Assembly (NCBI GenBank): GCA_035448545.1
Contig: DAOTJE010000021.1
Coordinates: 10,597-74,596 of the forward strand
Source of the DNA: Anaerobaca sp035448545
GTDB taxonomy: Bacteria > Planctomycetota > Phycisphaerae > Sedimentisphaerales > Anaerobacaceae
Direction of reading: 5' to 3'
Length of the DNA: 64,000 nucleotides
The position numbers and the translations under genes are program-made. Numbering within the stretch: the stretch's first letter is position 1; each line of letters begins with the position of its first letter. This document shows, piece by piece, positions 1-7,134 of the stretch. A model generated the notes under the pieces. That model was given only the letters and a program-made list of their open reading frames with translations. It did no database searches and was not told the origin of the DNA.

Positions 1-774
1 CCGCTCGTCCGCGCAGCGGTCCTTGTATTCATTGTACACCTGGAGATCATAGATGGCCTTGTATAGAAGGTAGTCTCGCCGTACAACGACGTCGAATCCC
101 TTGGAAACAACGACCTGCTCGATTCGGTTCCATTCGATGCGATCATCCGGCCAGACGTGAATGTCGCCCTCTCGCTTGTAGCGCGGATTCCGCAGACGCC
201 GCAAGAGGTGAACGTAGCCCCGCACGTCCAAGACCACCGAAAGGCCCTTCCGCCAGTTCACACGAGGACGCGCCTTCCGCAGGAACTCCGCATAAACCGG
301 CGGCCTCTCGTAGTACGTATCCGTCACTTCATGATCGATGTAGAGCACGCCGCCGGGTTTGATGACCCGACACAGCTCCCGCACGATCGCCAGATAGTCA
401 GGCACATGGTGCAGGACCGAGTAGGTGGCCACGAGATCGAATTGTGCATCCGGCACGTTGGACAAGTCCTTCCCGTTGAGCTGGAGCGTCTCGCACAAGC
501 CGTTGTCGGAGAACTTCCTGCGAATGTCTTTGAGGAAATCCGCAGACAAATCCGCCGAGGTCGTGGACGCTCCCATCGCAACGAGGTGCCGCGTGAGATT
601 GCCTGAACCGCAGCCGAAATCAAGCGCCTTGACGGGCTTCGCCCCCGTCTGCACGAGCCCCAGAGCCTCGCGAAGCATCGCGTGCAGGCGTTGCTGCTCG
701 ATGGAATTAAAGATGTCGCCGTGGACATGCTCGTACACGGCGGCATCGGCGCCCTTGTAGTATTCAGGCTCCAC
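1..774 (-). CDS. SAM-dependent class I methyltransferase (3' end outside window)
   Basis: The reading frame is open from a GTG at 774 to the window edge, so the C-terminus is missing (258 codons visible). The N-terminal part has a glycine-rich SAM motif, LDFGCGSGNLTRHL, then a SADLS acidic strand and a YSVLHHVPDYLAIVREL segment, the usual class I methyltransferase layout (Methyltransf_11/25 type). The GTG start is chosen because AGAGG lies 7 bases upstream and no in-frame ATG precedes the SAM motif. It overlaps the stop of the upstream GT4 gene by 11 bases, so translation is probably coupled. Context suggests methylation of a glycan or lipid-linked sugar; the substrate is not visible. Confidence 0.8.
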   Translation of the reverse strand, partial: MEPEYYKGADAAVYEHVHGDIFNSIEQQRLHAMLREALGLVQTGAKPVKALDFGCGSGNLTRHLVAMGASTTSADLSADFLKDIRRKFSDNGLCETLQLNGKDLSNVPDAQFDLVATYSVLHHVPDYLAIVRELCRVIKPGGVLYIDHEVTDTYYERPPVYAEFLRKARPRVNWRKGLSVVLDVRGYVHLLRRLRNPRYKREGDIHVWPDDRIEWNRIEQVVVSKGFDVVVRRDYLLYKAIYDLQVYNEYKDRCADER

Positions 775-1864
775 GGATCAACCTCTGGTAAACTTCAACA
801 ACCTGCCTCACGGCGCTTATGCCATCGAACCGACCGGCGTACTCAGACGCGCGCCGTGCAAGACGATCTCGCAGCGTTTCGTCCGATGCCAGCTTTCGGA
901 TCTCCTGTGCAATAGTCTCGACATCCAGCCGGGACAGGACGATTCCCGTCTCGCCGTCCCGGACCAGCTCAGGCAACCCTCCCACGGGCGACACGATGAC
1001 GGGTACTCGCATCCGCATCAACTCCAAGGCCGCGATGCCAAACGCCTCCCGGCGGCTGGGGACCACGGCAAGGTCGAAGGCCCGCATGACCCTCGCGGTA
1101 TTCTCGTGCAAGCCGGCCAGGACAACGATCCGTTCGAGCCCGAGCCGCCGGATGCGCTTCGCAAGGGCCGCCTTCTCCGGGCCGTCACCCAGCAGGTAGA
1201 TGCACCAGGACCTCTCGTCCCGTGGCAGCCTCGCGGCAGCATCTACGAGCAGGTCCACCCCTTTGGCCCGGTCGAGCCGGCCGACGAAGCCCACGACGAA
1301 GCGTTCCTCCGTCAGTCCGAGTGACTCCCTGACCGTCCTGCGGTCGCAGCGATCCGGATCGAATCGTTCAAGGTCAATGAAGTTGGCGACGATAACGACA
1401 GGCAAACGGGAATCGCTCATCGCCTGCCGAATGGCAACTGCTGCCGCCTGGGAATTAGCAATGATCGCATCGGCCCGCGAACCAAATCGCCTGAGGGTCC
1501 ATCGATAGACACAACCACTGCCGCCCCGGAAGACCGGCCCGTGCTCGTGCAGGACAAGGCTCGCCGTGAATCGCGGACGAGCCAACAGAGCAACAATGAC
1601 TGCCTTCTGGAGATGGGCATGCACGATGTCGATCCGATGCTCTTCGCAGAGCTTCGGGACGGATCGCATGGCGGCGAGGCTGTACTTGCCGGACTTCAGA
1701 GTAACGGTTGTTGCATCGATGGGCAGCGGTCTAGGGTTGGGGCGAAGGGCGCACACATAGCTTTGGACCTGATCGGCCGGCATTCGCTCGACAAGGTTCT
1801 TCACCACGAACGGCGCACCGCCGTAGCCCAAATGATCGATTATGTGAAGGACCCGAATCTTCAT
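764..1864 (-). CDS. Glycosyltransferase family 4 (GT-B fold)
   Basis: This 366-residue protein begins MKIRVLHIIDHLGYGGAP, a typical GT4 N-terminal Rossmann start with the glycine-rich loop. The C-terminal half has GFVGRLDRAKGVDLLVDA and the family signature PSRREAFGIAALELMRM, in which the E-x7-E pair contacts the nucleotide-sugar. It is expected to be cytosolic or membrane-associated and to transfer a sugar from a nucleotide donor to a growing saccharide. Its ATG overlaps the stop of the upstream GT4 gene in an ATGA arrangement, indicating one transcription unit. The frame is open further upstream, but that stretch lies inside the upstream gene. Donor and acceptor are unknown. Confidence 0.88.
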   Translation of the reverse strand: MKIRVLHIIDHLGYGGAPFVVKNLVERMPADQVQSYVCALRPNPRPLPIDATTVTLKSGKYSLAAMRSVPKLCEEHRIDIVHAHLQKAVIVALLARPRFTASLVLHEHGPVFRGGSGCVYRWTLRRFGSRADAIIANSQAAAVAIRQAMSDSRLPVVIVANFIDLERFDPDRCDRRTVRESLGLTEERFVVGFVGRLDRAKGVDLLVDAAARLPRDERSWCIYLLGDGPEKAALAKRIRRLGLERIVVLAGLHENTARVMRAFDLAVVPSRREAFGIAALELMRMRVPVIVSPVGGLPELVRDGETGIVLSRLDVETIAQEIRKLASDETLRDRLARRASEYAGRFDGISAVRQVVEVYQRLIRGA

Positions 1865-2994
1865 TTCACTTTCGCGTACAGATCCAGATACCGGCGGGCT
1901 ACGGCGGCCCAGCCGAAGGTTTCGGCTTTCTCTCGGGCGGCCCGGGACATGGCAGTCAGCATCGTTCGCTGGTCGGCCAGCTTTCGGACGGCGGCCGCCA
2001 GGGCGGCGGGAGTCGGATCGTCCACGACGATGCCGTTGTCCGAAATCAGCTCGGCGACGCCTTCGCAGCGGGTGGTCACGATCGGCAGCCCCGAGGCCAT
2101 CGCCTCGAGCATGGCGTTGCTCATCCCTTCCTGCGCGCTGGCGCTGACCAGAACGTCGTGTTGACGGTAAATCTCGGGCATCCGGTTCGCACTGCGCCGC
2201 CCGGTCATCGTGATCACACCCCGGAAGCGTTCGTCGGCGATCCTGCGGCGAAGCTCGCCTTCGAGGGCGCCGCCTCCGACGATAGTCAGTTGTATGTCGC
2301 CCCCCTCCTTGCGGAGCAATTCGATCATTTCGATCAGCATCGGCAGGCGTTTCGTCGGAGACAGCCGGCCCACCGTGATCAGCCGCAGGGGGCCCGGCCG
2401 ACCGGAGGGTCTTTCGGCCGGAGTGAACCGTTCGAGGTCCACACCATTGGGGATCACCTCGATCCGCGCCGAAGGCAGAAATCGCAAGGCCCGCTGCCGC
2501 AGCCCTTCGCTGCATGCCACCAGCGCCGACGCCCGTTGCCAGATCGGTTTGAACACCAACGGACCGAGCAGCCTGTACTCCAGTTGCAGGCGGGCATTGT
2601 CGCCGGGCACGTCCGAGCCTCGAAGCGAGATCACATAAGGCAGCCTGCCTGCCGTGCGGTAACACAGCCAGCCCGTAGGAAAACCGAAAAACGCGTGGAC
2701 CAGATCATAGGTGTTCTCCCGCAGAAGCCGGCGATAGTGCGGGCGAGCCTTGAAGAGCCAGGCGAGCACCTCGCTGCGTCGCCAGAAATGCAACTGCCCC
2801 TTGCGAATGCCCACCTTGTGGATTCGAATGTTGTCCGCAAATGGATCGAGGAAGAACCCGGGCTTCGGGGCTGATGTCAGCACATCGACCATCAGATCGG
2901 GCCGGCCCGCAAATTCCTTGAGCAGCGCGTGGTGGGCCTGCCCTCCCCCGCCGCCAATCGGCGGAAATTCGTAATTGAGCATGAGCAGCTTCAT
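1861..2994 (-). CDS. Glycosyltransferase family 4 (GT-B fold)
   Basis: A 377-residue GT4 enzyme. It starts MKLLMLNYEFPPIGGGGGQ, the classic GT4 N-terminus with the PPxGGG loop, and has GVDLERFTP, ITVGRLSPTKRLPMLIEMI and SASAQEGMSNAMLEAMASG as the donor-binding signature. The start at 2994 is supported by a GGGGGGAG stretch just upstream; the open frame before it covers a repeat-containing spacer and lacks family similarity. The 4-base overlap with the next GT4 gene suggests translational coupling. It probably adds another sugar in the same glycan pathway as its neighbours; the specific linkage cannot be read from the sequence. Confidence 0.88.
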   Translation of the reverse strand: MKLLMLNYEFPPIGGGGGQAHHALLKEFAGRPDLMVDVLTSAPKPGFFLDPFADNIRIHKVGIRKGQLHFWRRSEVLAWLFKARPHYRRLLRENTYDLVHAFFGFPTGWLCYRTAGRLPYVISLRGSDVPGDNARLQLEYRLLGPLVFKPIWQRASALVACSEGLRQRALRFLPSARIEVIPNGVDLERFTPAERPSGRPGPLRLITVGRLSPTKRLPMLIEMIELLRKEGGDIQLTIVGGGALEGELRRRIADERFRGVITMTGRRSANRMPEIYRQHDVLVSASAQEGMSNAMLEAMASGLPIVTTRCEGVAELISDNGIVVDDPTPAALAAAVRKLADQRTMLTAMSRAAREKAETFGWAAVARRYLDLYAKVK

Positions 2995-3039
2995 CGGCTC
3001 CCCCCACCCATTACCTTTGTCGTCCCCACAGTCCTGACA

Positions 3040-3150
3040 CCGCACGTGCCATCCTGAGCGTAGCGAAGGACCGGGGTATGGAATGTCGCCGGGCAACGCT
3101 TCCGGCCGCAAGCCGGATGTCTCACTGCGCTCAACATGACAGTGTGCATG
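3040..3150. repeat. REP-like intergenic repeat pair
   Basis: The 159-base spacer between the GT4 and methyltransferase genes contains ATCCTGAGCGTAGCGAAGGA near 3052 and a partner reading CACTGCGCTCAACATGACA near 3123. These two motifs resemble the terminal motifs of a widespread family of short dispersed bacterial repeats that lie as inverted ends of a small mobile-like unit. No coding signal is seen in the spacer. Copy number in the genome cannot be assessed from this window. Confidence 0.5.
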
Positions 3151-3153
3151 TGT

Positions 3154-3864
3154 TCAGTCCTTCCTTTGAGCAACCACATAAAGGTTGGTCTGGAGCACGA
3201 GCGGCAGCTTCTCGAAATTGACCCGCGCAATCAGAGAGCCGAGTGGTCCGAGCTTCTGGAGTTTCGGGCGCGTGAATTCGTTGATCGCGTTCATCTTGAC
3301 GAACCGCACGTCGAACCCGTGTCCGGCCAGCCGTCGGCGAAGCTGCCCCGGCGTATGCAGTGATGGATGGTATCGTCTCCACTTCAGCGATCTATGCGCG
3401 AGAGTCTCAAAGGTCGCGTTGCTGTATTTGTTGGGTGTCTGGAACAGGTAGTAACCTCGCGATTTGAGCACCCGATGCACCTCACTGATGTGCCGGTCGA
3501 TCCGCGCGATGTGCTCGAAGAGATCGAAGCTCAGGACCACATCGAACTGCCCGTCAGCAAAAGCCAATTCTTCGGCCGGCTGCACCTGCAAGTCGAGGTC
3601 GCCGTACTTGGCCAGGCCGTACTCGATGGCGACTTGGGAGATATCGGTGCCCGTGACGTGATACCCCTGCCCCGCCAATTCGCTGACCACGGCACCGATG
3701 CCGCAGCCGATCTCGAGGATCCGGTCGCCCGGCTTGAGCATCCCGGTCCGCGAAAGGAAGTCCAGGTTCGTCCGGAGGTTGCCCCGCTGCTCCTTGCCCC
3801 CTTCGAGCCCGCCGCGCCAGCCGCGGTCGTACAAATCCTGCTGCTCTTTGAGCTGTGGGTCCAT
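3154..3864 (-). CDS. SAM-dependent class I methyltransferase
   Basis: A 236-residue soluble protein. Motif I is ILEIGCGIGAVVSELAGQG (about residues 48-66), followed by GTDIS, then FDVVLSFDLFEHI and the post-motif LKSRGYYLFQTPN. This is the Methyltransf_23/11 type often found among capsule and O-antigen genes. It lies 16 bases downstream of the membrane glycosyltransferase gene on the same strand, so the two are probably co-transcribed. Its likely role is methylation of a sugar or a polyprenyl-linked intermediate. The target atom and substrate are not evident. Confidence 0.85.
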   Translation of the reverse strand: MDPQLKEQQDLYDRGWRGGLEGGKEQRGNLRTNLDFLSRTGMLKPGDRILEIGCGIGAVVSELAGQGYHVTGTDISQVAIEYGLAKYGDLDLQVQPAEELAFADGQFDVVLSFDLFEHIARIDRHISEVHRVLKSRGYYLFQTPNKYSNATFETLAHRSLKWRRYHPSLHTPGQLRRRLAGHGFDVRFVKMNAINEFTRPKLQKLGPLGSLIARVNFEKLPLVLQTNLYVVAQRKD

Positions 3865-3880
3865 CGCCGTCGGCTCGTCA

Positions 3881-5947
3881 TCAGTCTTTGCGCTGAAACA
3901 GCACCTGCTCTCCGAACAGGCCTACGATCCTGTAGTTCTTCATGACGTAGTCGCGCAGCGGCTTCATCACCTTGAAGCGTGCCGCCTCATCCGGCCCGAT
4001 CACCTCGCCCAACTGCTGGGCGTAGGCCTCTTCGTACTGCTGGATCGTCGCGTCGTCCGTCGGCAGGAATTGCTGGCGGAAGAGCGGCCACAGTTCCATA
4101 GGCGGCACGTTCCAGGGGAAATGCCGCTTGCGGGTATCCACGATGAACTTCGGAGGACGCTCCCCGAACGCCGTCAGGATCTCCTGGACCCTCTCGGCAA
4201 GCTGCGGCGGCGGCAGCGTGTGCATCGTTCCTTCAAACGCCTTCGGAGTCGGGCTCATCCGCTGCGCCTGAACGTAAATGCCCGGGACCCAGCCCCAGAC
4301 GTAGATCGTGTCGTTGGGCTCCGTGTGCTCGCGAATGTACTGCCCCACCTGTTCCCAAGCTCCTCTTTCCCCCTTCTGCCGTTCATCGACGCTGCGCCAG
4401 GCGGCGTAGAGCGGCTGGGCGGGAATCCGGCCGGCGCGAGGCGGTCGGTACCGCTCCGCGACCTCGTCCCACTTCTGCACGTAGCCTCTCGTGAGGATCT
4501 GCCGGCCCTGGGAGTCCGTGTACGCCGCGCCGGTGTGCGGGCTCTTGCGAATCCCGAAGAAGATATGCCAGGACAAGACGATCATCAGCACGGCAGACAG
4601 CAAACCTACAACCACCCAGCGGCTGCGATTCGGGTCGGCGTTCCAGCGGTGGCTGTACAGACCGACGAGATAGCCGCCGAGCATGGCGGCCGAGGCGTTC
4701 AGCGGCAGATAGTATTGTTCGTACGAATGAGGGCTGATCCACACGAACGCCATGTCGAAAAACCACCACAGCGCAAACAGGAGCACAAACCGGCCGCCGT
4801 CCGGATCGGTCGGCGCTTTCGCCTTTGCCCGCCAACGCCGCAGAAGAACCACCGCTCTGGCCACAACGGCTCCGGCGGCCATGGCGATAGGCAGAATCAG
4901 CAAGGCGTAGTACCGCAGCACCCGCCGGAATGCTTCTTTTCGCTCCGCCGGACCGAGCAGCCGCCAACTGTCACTGACGTAGCCGGGCAGCAGCCTCAGG
5001 ATCAGGCTCTCATCCCGCGAAGCGGTAATATCCTGCGCGTCGTTTGAGACCACTGTGTCGTTGGCGCGGGCCTCAGCCGCATCATCAGCCTTTCCGGTAT
5101 CGGCCTGGTATTCCATCTTGACGCCGGCCAGTTTGAGCGCCGGCGCGAAGGCCCAGGAATAGGGCCAGTAGTACAACGGCGTGTTCATGCTCGCGTACCA
5201 GGCGCAGATCGGCGTCATGGTAATCGCGGCGCCCGCGATCAGCAGCAGGACATCCAGGCCCACCTTCTTCCAGCCGCAACGATGCAGAACCGGCTGCGCC
5301 AGCGTGAACAGTCCCACCGCCCCGATGGCGGAGACACCCGTCTGCTTGAACAGGGGTCCGCCAATCAGCAAGGCGCCGGTCAATAATGCCCACCACCGCT
5401 TTCCGCTCAGGTGATAGAACACGAAGCAGCAGATCCCCATGACCATCAGCGCGATCATGAACTGCTCCTTGACGTTGCCGTACTTGGCAATCAGCGGCGC
5501 CGAGAGATAGACGGACGCAACCGTCACACTGACCGCCGCCGCCAGAGTGCCGTAGAGCCGGCGCACCGTGACAAACAGAAGGACCAGCGCCGCCGCCTGG
5601 AAGAGGCCCTGGAGACTCTTCGAGCCGGTTTCGTTGAAGCCTGAGAGCGTCACGCCGAGCATGTTCACCAACAGCGTGCCGGCTTGAGCACTGGGCTTCT
5701 CTTCGTAGCCGATCCGCGCCCCCGACAGGATGTGCTGGGCGGAATACACGTAGGAGCCGCTGTCGAAGGGGTCCGGGTAGCTCAGTTCGAAGTACTTGCC
5801 CAGAACGAACGGGACGCCGGCCAGGACGAGAATCAGACCCGCGATCAGAAATCGCTTCGTGCGTCCGTCGGCGCAGGCCGCGCGCGTCCGGCCGGCAGGA
5901 GTCGAACGTCCGGGGGAGAGTTTGCTTCGGTGAGGTATCTTACTCAT
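3881..5947 (-). CDS. Polytopic membrane glycosyltransferase, GT39/ArnT-like (GT-C fold)
   Basis: About 688 residues. The N-terminal two thirds contain roughly ten hydrophobic segments, and the first periplasmic loop has YPDPFDSGSYVYSAQHIL, whose Asp pair corresponds to the catalytic/metal site of GT-C enzymes. The C-terminal third is soluble and probably periplasmic (TIYVWGWVPGIYVQAQRMSP). Such enzymes use a polyprenyl-phosphate sugar as donor, which fits the GT2 gene directly upstream that could make that donor. Three in-frame ATGs lie at 5962, 5953 and 5947; 5947 is chosen because GGAG is 9 bases upstream. It overlaps the GT2 stop by 8 bases. Confidence 0.78.
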   Translation of the reverse strand: MSKIPHRSKLSPGRSTPAGRTRAACADGRTKRFLIAGLILVLAGVPFVLGKYFELSYPDPFDSGSYVYSAQHILSGARIGYEEKPSAQAGTLLVNMLGVTLSGFNETGSKSLQGLFQAAALVLLFVTVRRLYGTLAAAVSVTVASVYLSAPLIAKYGNVKEQFMIALMVMGICCFVFYHLSGKRWWALLTGALLIGGPLFKQTGVSAIGAVGLFTLAQPVLHRCGWKKVGLDVLLLIAGAAITMTPICAWYASMNTPLYYWPYSWAFAPALKLAGVKMEYQADTGKADDAAEARANDTVVSNDAQDITASRDESLILRLLPGYVSDSWRLLGPAERKEAFRRVLRYYALLILPIAMAAGAVVARAVVLLRRWRAKAKAPTDPDGGRFVLLFALWWFFDMAFVWISPHSYEQYYLPLNASAAMLGGYLVGLYSHRWNADPNRSRWVVVGLLSAVLMIVLSWHIFFGIRKSPHTGAAYTDSQGRQILTRGYVQKWDEVAERYRPPRAGRIPAQPLYAAWRSVDERQKGERGAWEQVGQYIREHTEPNDTIYVWGWVPGIYVQAQRMSPTPKAFEGTMHTLPPPQLAERVQEILTAFGERPPKFIVDTRKRHFPWNVPPMELWPLFRQQFLPTDDATIQQYEEAYAQQLGEVIGPDEAARFKVMKPLRDYVMKNYRIVGLFGEQVLFQRKD

Positions 5948-6908
5948 TCCCATGATCTCCACAGCAGTCCGTCGCGTCGAGGACTTCTCTTATCACATAC
6001 GTCGGGCGATTCTGGGATTCGTGATAGGTGCGTACGAGCAGTTCGGCCAGCAGGCCCATCAGAATGAACTGGATCGTCGTCAGGAACAGCACCGCCGTGA
6101 GCAACAGCAGCGGATTGCCGCTCATGTCCACGCCCGAGTTGACCTTCTGTGAGATGACCATCAGGCCCAGCAGAAAGGCGAAGAGGGCCATCAGACCGCC
6201 AAGACCGCCAAAGATGTAGATCGGTTTGGTCGAGAAGGACCCGAGGAACTTGACCGTGATCAGATCGAGAATGACCTTCCAGGTGCGGCCGAGCCCGTAC
6301 TTGGCCACGCCGGCCGTCCGGGGTCGGTGGTTGACCACGCATTCGGCGATCTGCGCCCCGCTCCAACTGGCCAGCGCCGGGATGAACCGGTGCATCTCGC
6401 CGTAGAGTTTGGTCTGGGCCAGGACCTCCCGGCGGTAGGCCTTGAGGGTGCAGCCGTAGTCGTGCAGTTTGACACCGGTGATCTTCGAAATCAGCCAGTT
6501 GGCCGTCCGCGAGGGCAACCGCCTCGTCAAAACCTTGTCGTGCCGCTCTTTGCGCCAGCCACTGACGACGTCGTACCCTTCGTCGAGCTTGGCGACGAGC
6601 ATGGGGATGTCCGCCGGATCGTTCTGCAAATCAGCATCCATCGCGATCACGACGCCGCCCCGGGCATGGCTGAAACCGGCGCTGAGGGCCGCCGTCTGTC
6701 CAAAATTCTTGCGGAAGCGGATCACCCGCACGTTCGGATCCGCATCGTGGAATTCCTTCAGGACCTGGAAGCTGCCGTCGGTGCTGCCGTCATCAACGAA
6801 GATGATCTCGTACACGTAGCGTCCGTCCAGGGCCTGTCGGATCTGATCGTACAGCGGGCGGAGGTTCTCCTGCTCGTCGAGCAGAGGCACCACCACCGAC
6901 AACTCCAT
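5940..6908 (-). CDS. Polyprenyl-phosphate glycosyltransferase, GT2 (GtrB/ArnC/DPM-like)
   Basis: A 322-residue GT-A enzyme. ELSVVVPLLDEQENLRPLY, IFVDDGSTDGS and AMDADLQNDPADIP carry the DDG and DxD-type residues for nucleotide-sugar and metal binding; FRKNFGQTAALSAGFSHA is diagnostic of the DPM1/GtrB subgroup. Two C-terminal transmembrane helices follow (about residues 225-250 and 262-290). It should make undecaprenyl-phosphate-linked sugar on the cytoplasmic face, feeding the GT-C enzyme encoded next. ATG 6908 is preferred because the family begins at that point and AAAGG precedes it; a GTG at 6929 with AGGA upstream is an alternative. Confidence 0.88.
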   Translation of the reverse strand: MELSVVVPLLDEQENLRPLYDQIRQALDGRYVYEIIFVDDGSTDGSFQVLKEFHDADPNVRVIRFRKNFGQTAALSAGFSHARGGVVIAMDADLQNDPADIPMLVAKLDEGYDVVSGWRKERHDKVLTRRLPSRTANWLISKITGVKLHDYGCTLKAYRREVLAQTKLYGEMHRFIPALASWSGAQIAECVVNHRPRTAGVAKYGLGRTWKVILDLITVKFLGSFSTKPIYIFGGLGGLMALFAFLLGLMVISQKVNSGVDMSGNPLLLLTAVLFLTTIQFILMGLLAELLVRTYHESQNRPTYVIREVLDATDCCGDHGNE

Positions 6909-6974
6909 CTGACCTTTGTTGTGCGTCACTTGGGCGATATCCTAAGCACATCTGTCGGCCTGTTTTGAGGCCCT

Positions 6975-7003
6975 ATCCTAATCCGAGGGCCTGGCTTTTG
7001 CAA
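6975..7003 (-). promoter_or_regulatory. Possible sigma70-type promoter for the glycan cluster
   Basis: On the minus strand TTGCAA (7003-6998) and TAGGAT (6980-6975) are separated by 17 bases, upstream of the GT2 gene. A short inverted repeat, AGGCCCT and AGGGCCT at 6968-6974 and 6986-6992, overlaps it. Both hexamers match consensus at only four positions, so this is a weak call. Confidence 0.3.
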
Positions 7004-7134
7004 ACAATCGCAAAATCCGCTCAGTCAAAGGATTATCGGCGATACGAGGGCGCTGTCTGAGCAGAATTCCGCGACGCTTCACCGTCATCTGTGCGGGCAG
7101 GTGAACGCATCTGCGACGGGTATGCCCAACAGCT

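Noticed and set aside
6968..6992. Inverted repeat AGGCCCT/AGGGCCT as a terminator
   Set aside because: It lies upstream, not downstream, of the glycan cluster and has no T tract on the minus strand.
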